From the NCBI GenBank assembly GCA_024697595.1, contig JAILFK010000002.1, positions 18,456 through 82,455 of the forward strand: DNA of 64,000 nucleotides, given 5' to 3'. The notes under the pieces were generated by a model. The model made no database searches. It had not been told where the DNA came from and saw only the letters and a list, made by a program, of their open reading frames with translations. Source of the stretch: Lachnospiraceae bacterium. GTDB lineage: Bacteria > Bacillota > Clostridia > Lachnospirales > Lachnospiraceae. Below are positions 44,447-54,954 of this stretch, piece after piece. Numbering within the stretch: position 1 is the first letter of the stretch; each line of letters starts with the position of its first letter. The position numbers and the translations under genes are program-made.

Positions 44447-45279
44447 GGCGGTAGGAAAAGAGAATTCTATCTTCTGCTACCGCCTCACTGTTCGCATTGC
44501 AGGGGTGAGTTTCACGGTAAGGGCGGTAGCAAAACTCAAAATCGCGTGAAGCTACCGCCTGTTTGCTTAAAATCAGGTCAAAACATCGCTGAATCAGGTT
44601 AAACACGAGCCTCACGACACTTGATTGGCGGTAGGAAAAGAGAATTCTATCTTTTGCTACCGCCTCATAGTTCGCATTGCAGTGGTGAGTTTCACGGTAA
44701 GGGCGGTAGGAAAACCCAAAATCGGGTGATGCTACCGCCTGTTTGCTTAAAATCAGGTCAAAACATAGCTGAATCAGGTCAAACACAAGCCCCACGACAC
44801 TTGATTGGCGGTAGGAAAAGAGAATTCTATCTTCTGCTACCGCCTCACCGTTCGCATTGCAGGGGTGAGTTTCACGGCAAGGGCGGTAGGAAAACCCAAA
44901 ATCAGGTTTCGCTACCGCCTGTTTTAGTTAAATCAGATCAAACTATAGCTGAATCAGGTCAAACACAAGCCCCACGACACTTGATTGGCGGTAGGAAAAG
45001 AGAATTCTATCTTCTGCTACCGCCTCACTGTTCGCATTGCAGGGGTGAGTTTCACGGCAAGGGCGGTAGCAAAACCCAAAATCGGGTGAAGCTACCGCCT
45101 GTTTGCTTAAAATCAGGTCAAAACATCGCTGAATCAGGTTAAACACGAGCCTCACGACACTTGATTGGCGGTAGGAAAAGAGAATTCTATCTTCTGCTAC
45201 CGCCTCACTGTTCGCATTGCAGGGGTGAGTTTCACGGTAAGGGCGGTAGCAAAACCCAAAATCGGGTGAAGCTACCGCC
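44447..45279. repeat. 180-bp tandem repeat array with paired hairpins
   Basis: Units begin at 44447, 44627, 44807, 44987 and 45167, exactly 180 bp apart; the fifth runs only to about 45279. Each unit holds two 38-nt hairpins. The first is GGCGGTAG...CTACCGCC with an inner AAGA/TCTT pair; the second is GGCGGTAGC...GCTACCGCC with an inner CCC/GGG pair in most copies. Starts of the two hairpins are 75 bp apart. Between them lie conserved blocks (TTCGCATTGCAGGGGTGAGTTTCACGG in copies, and AATCAGGTCAAA). No T-tract follows any hairpin. Open frames run through the array on both strands only because 180 is divisible by three. Confidence 0.93.
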
Positions 45280-45375
45280 AGCCGAGCCAAAACCAGGTCA
45301 ATTAAAGCCAAAATCAGGTCACGTCGAGCATAAAATCAAGCTAAACCGAGTCAAAATCAGATGAAACTATCGCCA
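45280..45375. repeat. Degenerate 21-22-bp sub-repeats at the array edge
   Basis: After the fifth unit breaks off, four or five imperfect short units follow at 21-22 bp spacing, built around AAAATCAGGTCA preceded by GCC, GCA or GTC. The same AATCAGGTCA block occurs twice in each 180-bp unit, so the tail looks like a simpler form of that part of the unit. Confidence 0.65.
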
Positions 45376-45395
45376 GTTGTAGTATAATGGTGTCT

Positions 45396-46598
45396 ATGAA
45401 AGAGTTTGCGATATCGTTTTATAAAAATTTCAAGTGCATAGGCCCTAAATGTCCTCATACATGTTGCCAGGGATGGAAGATTCTTGTAGATGACGAGACT
45501 TATAACAATATAAGAAGTGATCAGGGCGAGATTGGCAAAGAGGCTAGATTAAAGGTTGCAACTAATAATAGATTTAGTCTATCAAATGAGATTGAGCACA
45601 CCATGAGAAAGGGAATCCATGGAAAATGTCTCTGTTTGACCAAGGATGGACTTTGTTCTCTTCAAAAGAGAGACAGGATGGATTTGATGCCTGTTATCTG
45701 TATCAATTATCCAAGAAGAATACTTGAGTTTGGCGATTTTAGGGAGACGACTATGGAGTTGGCTTGTCCTGAGGCGGCTAGGCTTTTCATCGAAGCAGCT
45801 GATCTACAAATGGAAGAGGGCCTAGATTCCATATCCAATTATCGGACCAACTGGACTGTGGGAAATGATGACAAGTTCTTTCTTGATTTGTTGAAAAAAT
45901 GGCGCCAGAAGGTGGTGAGCCAAGTGATGAAATCTGAGGTTATAGATAAATATGTCTTGTCCCAGATTTATACACTATTTTTTGATATACATTTTGATCT
46001 TTTGAAAAATGATATGACTGCCGTCGAGGAAAAAATAGATAATTTCGATATGACTGCCGTCGAGGAAAAAATAGAAGGATTTGAGATGGACGAGATTGAA
46101 AAGCCGTCCGACTATCTCTTTTACAATATGGAGATTATGGACAAAATTGTGGCATATAATCTTATGCCAGATAATTTGGATTTTAATCATAAGTCTCTGC
46201 GCAAGGTGATAAAGGGATATTTTCGATATTTTAATGATTTGACCAATGATCAGGCAAATACATTTTATAATGAGAAATATACTCAGATGAAACAAGAGAT
46301 ACCTGGGTTGGAGAAGAAATACAAGAAGTATTATTGCTATTATATGTACGAGATGCTTTTGGCTTCCTACGAGGATTATTATGTGTTAAAAGTGGTGCTG
46401 TTAGGAAATATGTATTTGCAGATTTATCGTATCTTAGATCTTGTTGCATGGCTTATGTCAAAAGAGGAAAAGATAGAGTATGACAGCGCAAAGCAAGCTA
46501 CCCTACTAAGCGATCTGGATAGGAAGATGAGACATAACATATCAATCACGGATGGCATCTTACAGAGGTTGAGACAGGAATTTATAAATGTTACATAA
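45396..46598 (+). CDS. FliB-like flagellin lysine N-methylase family protein
   Basis: A 400-residue protein with the FliB/YkgJ-type cysteine cluster: C14, C19, C23, C24 (KCIGPKCPHTCC), then GKCLCLTKDGLC, PVICINYPRR and LACPEAARL. In Salmonella FliB methylates flagellin lysines; here the family match fits a motile cell but the substrate is inferred. The ATG at 45396 matches the usual family start; an in-frame ATG at 45387 overlaps a TATAAT. Neither has a Shine-Dalgarno. Around residue 210 a 13-residue segment (DMTAVEEKI and following) is tandemly duplicated. The 3' end is also duplicated downstream. Confidence 0.85.
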   Translation: MKEFAISFYKNFKCIGPKCPHTCCQGWKILVDDETYNNIRSDQGEIGKEARLKVATNNRFSLSNEIEHTMRKGIHGKCLCLTKDGLCSLQKRDRMDLMPVICINYPRRILEFGDFRETTMELACPEAARLFIEAADLQMEEGLDSISNYRTNWTVGNDDKFFLDLLKKWRQKVVSQVMKSEVIDKYVLSQIYTLFFDIHFDLLKNDMTAVEEKIDNFDMTAVEEKIEGFEMDEIEKPSDYLFYNMEIMDKIVAYNLMPDNLDFNHKSLRKVIKGYFRYFNDLTNDQANTFYNEKYTQMKQEIPGLEKKYKKYYCYYMYEMLLASYEDYYVLKVVLLGNMYLQIYRILDLVAWLMSKEEKIEYDSAKQATLLSDLDRKMRHNISITDGILQRLRQEFINVT

Positions 46599-46634
46599 AG
46601 TGGTTGAGACAGGAATTTATAAATGTCACATAAT
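46567..46634 (+). repeat. Direct repeat duplicating the 3' end of the FliB-like gene
   Basis: The last about 30 bases of the gene (GGTTGAGACAGGAATTTATA, then AATGTTACATAA) are repeated directly after the stop, with one base change (GTCACATAA). Confidence 0.8.
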
Positions 46635-46695
46635 TTATCGAAAAATGTACAAAATTGCGAATATTAAGACAATAATAGAATTTACAATAAAATGT

Positions 46696-46724
46696 TTGAC
46701 AACTATAAAACTGGATGATATTAT
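46696..46724 (+). promoter_or_regulatory. Strong promoter (TTGACA-17-TATTAT) without a downstream gene
   Basis: A consensus -35 TTGACA (46696-46701) and TATTAT (46719-46724) are 17 bp apart. The following 320 bases contain no convincing protein gene. Confidence 0.7.
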
Positions 46725-46730
46725 TAACTT

Positions 46731-47048
46731 AACAAAAAGAAAGAAAACAAAATTAACGAAAGGCGGTACGGTCCAATGGGATAGATAGTATTCTTAATAT
46801 ATGAGTTGCAAGTCCGATACTTTAGAAGGAAAACCAGTGATTAATTATATAAAAGGAAATCGGGGGAGTGATCGATAACAATTATGTGTATAGATTACCA
46901 TCCAAGCATCACTGAAGGAAACGAAGAAAGATAAAGATCGGAGAGAAAATATAGAAAGAAAGAATGAAGAGGAAAGAAAAGTGAATATCGAATCAGTTAA
47001 TTAGGCACCTCTCAATTTATCGAAAGATTGTTGAGGGGTGTCTAATTA
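46731..47048 (+). ncRNA. Putative non-coding RNA ending in an 18-bp hairpin
   Basis: The region after the promoter at 46696 has no credible coding frame (only a 16-codon frame at 46884-46934). It ends in an 18-position stem (46998-47015 with 47031-47048, two wobbles). Inside, AGTGAT occurs twice (46836-46841, 46867-46872) and either copy can pair with ATCACT (46908-46913); AGTAT and ATACT also pair around 46790-46822. A purine-rich stretch lies at 46911-46990. No T-tract follows the final hairpin, so the 3' end is uncertain. I do not recognise an RNA family. The remaining bases to 47203 carry only a TATAAT (47130-47135) upstream of the amidase gene. Confidence 0.45.
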
Positions 47049-47203
47049 TATGTGTAGGCCTAAATTGACTATGGAAGAGAGTTAATATAAAATAGTACAG
47101 GTTGAGACCTTGAATTTACAATATTTTTTTATAATAGAAGTGTATTTCAAGGCGGCAATAAATTAATAATTAATATACTAAGATAAATAAAAAGAGTTAT
47201 AAA

Positions 47204-47914
47204 ATGGCAAAGAAATTTACAAAAAAACAGAAGAAGCAGCTGTTGGTAGAAATAGTAGTCTTATTTTTGGCTACAGTAGGTGCATTTTCTATCATAGTAT
47301 TTGCTGGCAGTAAAATTGCTAGCGTAATTGATAGTAAACAATATAAAATCGTGGAAGAACGTCCGGAGATGGATGTGCAATTATTGCAGATAAATAAATA
47401 TTCCAGACCAGGTACAAAAAATAGTGGCGTAAAAAATATTGTTGTTCATTACACTGCAAATCCAGGAACTACAGCTCAGCAAAATAGAGATTATTTTAAT
47501 GGCCTGGCTACCAGTCATTTGACTTCGGCCAGCAGTCATTTTGTTATTGGAACAGATGGTGAGATTATACAGTGTATACCAACGGATGAGATAGCATATG
47601 CTAATTATCCAAGAAATGAGGACACAGTGACAATTGAGTGCTGTCATCTAGATGATTCAGGAGAATTTACGGACGCAACATACGATTCATTGGTTAAGCT
47701 TACAGCCTTTCTTATGGGTAAATATTATTTAACAACGGATGATGTGGTTAGACATTATGATATTACCAAGGAAGCTCACATCACAGCAAAGGAATGTCCA
47801 AAATATTATGTTGATAATCCTGAAGCCTGGGAGCAGTTCCTGACTGATGTGGATGAATACATTGATAAGAATGGAATCGTCGTTGACAAGGAAGATGTGC
47901 CTGAAACCGAGTAG
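47204..47914 (+). CDS. Membrane-anchored N-acetylmuramoyl-L-alanine amidase (amidase_2)
   Basis: A 236-residue protein with one N-terminal membrane helix (about 13-36) and an extracellular amidase_2/PGRP-like domain. Zinc ligands are visible as His in VVHYTANPG, His in VRHYDIT and Cys in KECPKYY; SSHFVIGTDGEI and TVTIECCH are also typical. It would cleave the amide between muramic acid and the stem peptide. AAGAG precedes the ATG at 47204. A -10 TATAAT lies at 47130-47135. Confidence 0.9.
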   Translation: MAKKFTKKQKKQLLVEIVVLFLATVGAFSIIVFAGSKIASVIDSKQYKIVEERPEMDVQLLQINKYSRPGTKNSGVKNIVVHYTANPGTTAQQNRDYFNGLATSHLTSASSHFVIGTDGEIIQCIPTDEIAYANYPRNEDTVTIECCHLDDSGEFTDATYDSLVKLTAFLMGKYYLTTDDVVRHYDITKEAHITAKECPKYYVDNPEAWEQFLTDVDEYIDKNGIVVDKEDVPETE

Positions 47915-47996
47915 CGTAGGATGATGAATACAGACTAAAACCAAGCAAAACCGAATTGTGGCAGATATAGAAATAGCCACTTGGGAGGAAAATATA

Positions 47997-48500
47997 TTGT
48001 CAGAGAGCAGCTATAACAAAATTGCCGACGCCATTCGCGGGACTAAGTATGGCGTGCAGTTGGTAAATATATTGGACAAAGCAATAGTTATTATTACTAT
48101 TTTGATTTATGGTATTATACTTTTGATGCAACTGATTTCGGCATCATATGCCCAGTTGTATAAATATATTTTGATACCAGCGGCAGGATTTCTTGTGGTG
48201 TCGGTGTTTAGATATTTATATAATCAACCAAGGCCATATCAGGAGTTGGATATTAATCCAATTTTGAAAAAAGATACACAGGGAAAAAGCTTTCCAAGTA
48301 GACATGTATATTCGATTTTTATTATCGCGATGACAGCGCTACAATACAATGTAGTGCTAGGAATATTGTTGCTTATATTTGGAACGATTTTGGCGGTAGT
48401 TAGAGTAGTTGGCGGCGCACATTTTCCAAGGGATGTCTTTGCGGGAGGACTTCTTGGAGTTGTCACTGGACTTTTGGGATATTATATGATTATGATATAA
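47997..48500 (+). CDS. PAP2-family membrane phosphatase
   Basis: The TTG at 47997 is preferred because GGGAGG (47983-47988) lies 8 bases upstream; a GTG at 47958 has no binding site. The 167-residue protein has about five membrane helices and the three phosphatase motifs: the first as RYLYNQPRP, the second as PSRH, and the third as RVVGGAHFPRD with catalytic His and Asp. Such enzymes dephosphorylate lipid phosphates such as undecaprenyl pyrophosphate or phosphatidate; which one is unknown. Confidence 0.87.
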   Translation: MSESSYNKIADAIRGTKYGVQLVNILDKAIVIITILIYGIILLMQLISASYAQLYKYILIPAAGFLVVSVFRYLYNQPRPYQELDINPILKKDTQGKSFPSRHVYSIFIIAMTALQYNVVLGILLLIFGTILAVVRVVGGAHFPRDVFAGGLLGVVTGLLGYYMIMI

Positions 48501-48610
48501 AATAATATAGCTAAACGGTATAAATAAATTGCGGCTTAACAATTGGTTTACAATTGTGCTATATAAATAATACTGTAATTATATTAGAGTATTGGAAGTG
48601 GAGAACATTG

Positions 48611-48880
48611 ATGAAAAAGAATTTTTATAAAGTTATAGCATGTATAATTAGTGTTTTAGGAACAGTATTATCCATTTATGTTGGTGGATATTGGCTTTTG
48701 GTTCGCCCTGTTAAATATTTGTATTTTGCAGTGATGAATCATACCATTACTACCAAAGCTTTGGCGATATGTATAACCAAAATTTTCTTTGCATCCACAG
48801 CCACTGGTGGTATTTGGAGTATTTGCGATATTATTGCTGGTAAATTCAGAGATCGAGCTGCTCTTTGTGAGAAGGCTTAG
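48611..48880 (+). CDS. Small two-helix membrane protein, unknown function
   Basis: An 89-residue protein starting MKKNFYKVIACIISVLG with GTGGAG upstream. Two hydrophobic segments (about 8-30 and 50-72) flank a short loop, and the C terminus is charged (GKFRDRAALCEKA). No motif is recognised. It is followed by a strong terminator. Confidence 0.65.
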   Translation: MKKNFYKVIACIISVLGTVLSIYVGGYWLLVRPVKYLYFAVMNHTITTKALAICITKIFFASTATGGIWSICDIIAGKFRDRAALCEKA

Positions 48881-48955
48881 TTGATGATAAAAACTCAGCG
48901 GACAAGAGAGCGAAGTTAATTAAAGAGTATTGTAAATAATAAATGTAAAAACAAT

Positions 48956-48996
48956 CGACCTCAAGCTTAGTAAATCTAAGTTTGAGGTCGTTTTTT
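48956..48996 (+). terminator. Intrinsic terminator
   Basis: CGACCTCAAGCTTAG (48956-48970) pairs with CTAAGTTTGAGGTCG (48976-48990), 15 positions with one wobble, loop TAAAT, then six T residues. Confidence 0.93.
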
Positions 48997-49051
48997 GTTA
49001 AATGTATATTTTAATCATTTTCATCATAATGATTAATATTTAATATAATGA

Positions 49052-50512
<1,461 letters not shown>

Positions 50513-50735
50513 TTAATTCCTCACTTTCTTTTATAACGAATAATTTTTAACAAAAATTTATAATTCTATTTAGTAAAATATTTTAGCAAAGGAAATAGGG
50601 GATGTCAACGAAATCAAGGGGGCAAAACTATCATTTTATATAGGATTATGGTATTATATTTTTCAAATGATTATAAAAGTATATTTCTATAGGAAGATAT
50701 ACTTGAAAATGAGAGAGAGGAAGTGGTATTACACT

Positions 50736-51515
50736 ATGGAATATCGACCGTGTATAGACATACATGATGGTAAAGTAAAGCAGATTGTAGGAAGTTCGCT
50801 AGATGATGAGGGAGCCTCCACAAAGGAGAATTTTGTGTCCAAAAGGGATGCGGATTTCTTCGCAGAGTTTTATGCAAAAGATGGATTGAGAGGCGGCCAT
50901 GTTATCTTGCTTAACAAGGTGGGCAGTCCATATTATGAGAAGACCAAGGAACAGGCTATGCTAGCCCTTGCAACTTATCCAGGAGGATTACAAGTTGGAG
51001 GAGGAATTACTGCGGAAAATGCCAAGGAATTTCTTGATGCTGGAGCCAGCCATGTCATTGTGACTTCTTATGTTTTTTCTGATGGAAAAATTAATTACGA
51101 TAATTTAAAGAAATTGGTGGCAGCAGTGGGCAAAGAACATGTTGTGCTTGATTTGAGCTGTCGCAAAGTTGATGACGACTATTATATCGTTACGGATAGA
51201 TGGCAAAAGATAACCAAGGAACGGATTACCTACGACCTGTTAGATGACCTTGCAAATTACTGCGATGAGTTTTTGATTCATGCTGCAGATGTGGAGGGAA
51301 AATCTGATGGCATAGAGAGAAACTTGGTTGAATTACTTGGAAAATGGGGCAAGATTCCAATGACTTATGCAGGTGGAATCAGCACTTTCCAGGATATAGA
51401 AGACATAAAAGAACTGGGTCAGGGAAATTTAAATATTACAGTTGGTACAGCTCTTGATTTATTTGGCGGACCACTTAACTATGAGACAGTTCTCAGTTGT
51501 GTCCAGGAGGTTTAA
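50736..51515 (+). CDS. hisA: Phosphoribosylformimino-5-aminoimidazole carboxamide ribotide isomerase, eukaryotic type
   Basis: Fourth step of histidine synthesis. The 259-residue product starts [19 protein letters not shown], the opening typical of the family; AGGAAG lies 12 bases upstream. Its sequence follows the eukaryotic HIS6 pattern rather than the usual bacterial His[30 protein letters not shown] insertion, [21 protein letters not shown], and [13 protein letters not shown]. It keeps the barrel Asp residues and GGGI and AGGIS phosphate loops. It is away from other his genes and lies 4 bp from dapF, so the two are likely co-expressed. Confidence 0.88.
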   Translation: MEYRPCIDIHDGKVKQIVGSSLDDEGASTKENFVSKRDADFFAEFYAKDGLRGGHVILLNKVGSPYYEKTKEQAMLALATYPGGLQVGGGITAENAKEFLDAGASHVIVTSYVFSDGKINYDNLKKLVAAVGKEHVVLDLSCRKVDDDYYIVTDRWQKITKERITYDLLDDLANYCDEFLIHAADVEGKSDGIERNLVELLGKWGKIPMTYAGGISTFQDIEDIKELGQGNLNITVGTALDLFGGPLNYETVLSCVQEV

Positions 51516-51519
51516 AAAA

Positions 51520-52389
51520 TTGATATTTACAAAAATGCACGGATGTGGAAATGACTATGTATATGTGGATTGCACCAAGCAGGTCATTGAAAATATTGAA
51601 GAGACAGCAAAATTTGTCAGCGATAGACATTTTGGAATCGGATCGGACGGTTTGATATTGATTCGTTCATCTGAGGTTGCTGATTTTATGATGGATATGT
51701 ACAACGCAGATGGCTCTCGAGGCAAGATGTGTGGAAATGGTATTCGAAGCGTAGCAAAATACGTATATGACCATAAGTTGACAGATAAATCAACTATAAC
51801 CATTGAGACATTATCAGGAATTAAGACTCTCGAACTTACAATAGTTGATGACAAGGTTGAGACAGTAAAGGTTGATATGGGCGAGCCTATTCTTCGGCCG
51901 GCGGATGTACCTGTCAAGGCTTCTGTCATTGGCTTAGAAGACAACAGGGATGAAGCTATTGTTGGATGTGATTTTGAAATTGATGGCAGAGTTTATCCTA
52001 TAACATGCATCTCAATGGGAAATCCTCATTGCGTTACATTTATAGATGAAAATGTTAGAGAATTCGATTTGGAGCATGTGGGTCCTAAATTTGAAAATCA
52101 TCCACTATTCCCAGAGAGAGTTAACACAGAATTTATAAATGTTATAGATGAGACTCATCTTAGAATGAGAGTGTGGGAACGTGGCTCAGGCGAGACTTTA
52201 GCCTGCGGAACAGGAACTTGCGCATCTGTTATGGCAGCTTATTTAAATGGAATCACAGGACCTTCTGTGGATGTGGAACTAATGGGTGGACATTTATTTA
52301 TAGAGTATGACGAGGAGACAAATCATATCTTTATGACAGGTCCGGCAACAGAAGTTTTCACTGGTGAAATCAAGTTGCCTTGGGAATAA
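51520..52389 (+). CDS. dapF: Diaminopimelate epimerase
   Basis: Converts LL- to meso-diaminopimelate for lysine and peptidoglycan. The TTG at 51520 ([17 protein letters not shown]) is 9 bases after AGGAGG (51505-51510). The 289-residue protein has the two catalytic cysteines in [12 protein letters not shown] and ACGTGTCAS, plus FGIGSDGLI and GNPHCV. It follows hisA by 4 bp. Confidence 0.95.
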   Translation: MIFTKMHGCGNDYVYVDCTKQVIENIEETAKFVSDRHFGIGSDGLILIRSSEVADFMMDMYNADGSRGKMCGNGIRSVAKYVYDHKLTDKSTITIETLSGIKTLELTIVDDKVETVKVDMGEPILRPADVPVKASVIGLEDNRDEAIVGCDFEIDGRVYPITCISMGNPHCVTFIDENVREFDLEHVGPKFENHPLFPERVNTEFINVIDETHLRMRVWERGSGETLACGTGTCASVMAAYLNGITGPSVDVELMGGHLFIEYDEETNHIFMTGPATEVFTGEIKLPWE

Positions 52390-52444
52390 GTTTAAAGCTG
52401 ATTTTATGAGTTTGACTTAATATATCAACATTTATAATGACGAA

Positions 52445-53293
52445 ATGAGATTTATGGATTTAAAAGTACTGATAGTATATTTTGAAAAAGAAAAGTTTTC
52501 ATCTGCCAGGTTGAAAAAGCAGATGGAGGAAATTCATAGGCTGGAAAATAGTTTTTTAAAAACAATCATCTTGGAAAAAGATAATATTAATGAAGTTTTT
52601 TTGAACGCAAATCCAAAAGAGAGCATACTGATTACCACATCAAATGATATGATTAGACAATTTGGAGATTTAGGATATCCGATTATTGGATTTGAGGTTG
52701 ATGAGACATATATGACAGATGCCTCTTATGTATACATGGATTTGGACGGGATAGAATATGACGATTTATTAAGAGTATTTCAACGTTTTTACGATATTCC
52801 TTGGACTATATTTGAGACTTCTCGATGTGTAGTGCGTGAATTCGCAATGGATGATTTAGATGAATTGGAAAAGATGTATGCCACTCCGGGATTTACAGAT
52901 TATGTAGAGCCGCTGTATAGTCACGATTTAGAACGAGAATATGAGCGGAAGTATATTGACAATATTTATCGCTTTTACGGTTTCGGTATGTGGCTCGTTT
53001 TTCACAAGGAAACCGGTGAAATGATTGGCCGGGCTGGAATCGAATTTCGAGAGGACTGTGATTATGATGAACTTGAGCTGGGATACGCTTTTGTGGAAAA
53101 ATATCAAGGACAAGGTATTGCCACAGAGGTATGTAAAGCAATAATTGATTACGCAAGGGAAAAACTTGAAATTAGATCGATGATTTGTAGAGTATCCAAG
53201 GTAAATAGTAAGTCTATTCATTTTATAGAAAAATTAGGATTTAAAGTCCGCGAAGAAGATGCGGAGCAATATATTTATAATTTTAAATTGTAA
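52445..53293 (+). CDS. GNAT acetyltransferase with unrecognised N-terminal domain
   Basis: A 282-residue protein. Residues about 125-282 are a GNAT domain of the ribosomal-protein-acetyltransferase type (TSRCVVREFAMDDLDEL, GRAGIEFRED, ELGYAFVEKYQGQGIATE with the acetyl-CoA loop, VNSKSIHFIEKLGF). Residues 1-120 (ILITTSNDMIRQFGDLGYPIIGFE) alternate strand and helix like part of a HAD or receiver-like fold but lack its catalytic motifs. No Shine-Dalgarno is visible; TATAAT (52433-52438) ends 6 bases before the ATG, with TTGACT 15 bp further upstream. Confidence 0.8.
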   Translation: MRFMDLKVLIVYFEKEKFSSARLKKQMEEIHRLENSFLKTIILEKDNINEVFLNANPKESILITTSNDMIRQFGDLGYPIIGFEVDETYMTDASYVYMDLDGIEYDDLLRVFQRFYDIPWTIFETSRCVVREFAMDDLDELEKMYATPGFTDYVEPLYSHDLEREYERKYIDNIYRFYGFGMWLVFHKETGEMIGRAGIEFREDCDYDELELGYAFVEKYQGQGIATEVCKAIIDYAREKLEIRSMICRVSKVNSKSIHFIEKLGFKVREEDAEQYIYNFKL

Positions 53294-53295
53294 AA

Positions 53296-53334
53296 AACAA
53301 AAGCGTCACCCTTTTAAAGGATGGCGCTTTTGTT
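53296..53334. terminator. Bidirectional intrinsic terminator
   Basis: AACAAAAGCG (53296-53305) pairs with CGCTTTTGTT (53325-53334), with an inner CCTT/AAGG stem. T-runs flank it on both strands, and it sits between convergent genes. Confidence 0.88.
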
Positions 53335-53360
53335 GTAAAAAGGTAGGAAAACGAAAACTT

Positions 53361-54764
53361 TTAAGCACATGTAGTTTTTGAATCAGCTTCTGATTCATTT
53401 CCAATAATGGAGCCGGCTTGATGTTGCTCGGCATCCTGAGTTAATTTCTTGTTCCATTTCAATGCCAAGAACAAAGCTACCACAATAGTGAAAAGCATTG
53501 TTACAGCATGTGAAAATGCGATTCCATAAGGTCCGTATAAATTATTTAAAATAAATACAACGGGCAGATATATCAGTCCCTTATCAAGCAAGGATGCAAT
53601 GATGGCGAAACTTGCTTTTCCAGTGGATTGAAGGAAGGTCTGACATAGCTGATATATTCCATAAACTGGTCCAATGATTACGCTGGCGATGACGAAGGTC
53701 TGTCCGATTGATATGATTTCTGCGTCGTCGATAAATGCTGCAACCAATGAGTTTTTAAATACAAATATTATGGCTGTTAGTACTAAGCCTAATACTATGG
53801 TAAACGTTCCGGTTGATTTTACGATACTTTTCATACGTTTGTAATTTTTAGCACCGAAATTATATGATATTGCAGGTTGCATTCCCATACATACGCCCAT
53901 TATAAGCATAGTGATTACCATGTTTACTTTTCCGGCAACACTTTGAGCTGCCAGATAGTATGAACCATGAACCATCATTTGGCGATTGACGATAATGTGT
54001 GACACACTTCCTAGAAGTGTTGAAAATGTCATTGGCAAACCAAGTGTTATAACTGGAAACATAATCTTGGTGCTGAAAGATGCTCTAGATATATGAGGAA
54101 GAAACTCTCTCTTTTTCTTGAGCATAATTCTAAGTAGTAAAAGGGAAGTGATAACATTTCCCAAAACAGTTGCAAAAGCTGCTCCGAATACGTCCCATTT
54201 AAATATGAGGATAAATACGGCGTCAAGTACGATGTTGGATAGAGTTCCGATTAAATTGGCAACCATAGGTGTGGCGCCATCTCCATCTGCTCTTGCGATG
54301 GAACCAAAACTCTGTGTTAAAAGTACAAGAGGGCAAGCAAAACTAAATACCTTGATATAAGTGATGGTATCTGCCATTGTGGTGGCATCTGCTCCCAACA
54401 TGACTGCAATCTGATTTGAGAATAAAAAGATTACAGCAAAGAATGTCAAACCGATTACAAGGGCTCCTGTAAAACAAAAACCTGTAATTTGACGAACTTT
54501 TTTGTAATTTTTTTCTCCAAGTGCAATAGATACTGAGGTTGTACCACCATTTCCAAATAAGGTACCGATTCCAGATAAAATTGAGAATAAAGGCATTCCC
54601 AGGGAAATGGCGGAAATTTTATTGGGATCACCGGTTTGTCCGATGAAATATGTGTCTGCAATGTTGTAAATAAGCATGATTAGAATAATCACAACAGAGG
54701 GTACAGATAATTTGAGTAGAAGTTCCCAAAAGGAACCTTTTTCTAGTACAGAATTGTTTTTCAT
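53361..54764 (-). CDS. MATE-family efflux transporter
   Basis: A 467-residue protein with about twelve membrane helices in two similar halves. Typical MATE features are the N-terminal LSVPSVVIILIMLIYNIADTYFIGQ, GNGGTTSVSIALGEKNYKKV in the first half, and GMQPAISYNFGAKNYKRMKS in the second. It exports drugs or metabolites using a sodium or proton gradient; the substrate is unknown. AAGGAGAT precedes the ATG on the minus strand. A palindrome TTTTCGAAAA (54800-54809) lies just upstream and may be an operator for the divergent TetR-type regulator. Confidence 0.93.
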   Translation of the reverse strand: MKNNSVLEKGSFWELLLKLSVPSVVIILIMLIYNIADTYFIGQTGDPNKISAISLGMPLFSILSGIGTLFGNGGTTSVSIALGEKNYKKVRQITGFCFTGALVIGLTFFAVIFLFSNQIAVMLGADATTMADTITYIKVFSFACPLVLLTQSFGSIARADGDGATPMVANLIGTLSNIVLDAVFILIFKWDVFGAAFATVLGNVITSLLLLRIMLKKKREFLPHISRASFSTKIMFPVITLGLPMTFSTLLGSVSHIIVNRQMMVHGSYYLAAQSVAGKVNMVITMLIMGVCMGMQPAISYNFGAKNYKRMKSIVKSTGTFTIVLGLVLTAIIFVFKNSLVAAFIDDAEIISIGQTFVIASVIIGPVYGIYQLCQTFLQSTGKASFAIIASLLDKGLIYLPVVFILNNLYGPYGIAFSHAVTMLFTIVVALFLALKWNKKLTQDAEQHQAGSIIGNESEADSKTTCA

Positions 54765-54954
54765 TACATTTACATCTCCTTAATACATTATATAAAACCT
54801 TTTCGAAAATATTCTCCCATTAAATAATAAATTCTACGTAAACAAATACATATAAAATTCCTTTACAAAATATGATTTGTAGATTTATTATAACTATAGT
54901 ATATTCTTGTAAAACAAGTGTTTCAACCGACAATATATAGAAAGTGTAGAAATA

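Noticed and set aside
44621..45142. A 173-residue repeat protein encoded in the array, with others on the opposite strand
   Set aside because: The 180-bp period is a multiple of three, so open frames persist by chance on both strands. There is no ribosome binding site, and the frames end differently as copies drift.
44447..45279. CRISPR array
   Set aside because: The 180-bp units are similar along their whole length, so there are no unique spacers, and no cas genes are present.
46884..46934. A 16-codon peptide in the putative non-coding RNA (MCIDYHPSITEGNEER)
   Set aside because: The nearest GGGGGAG is 15 bases upstream, too far, and there is no sign of conservation; kept only as an alternative reading.
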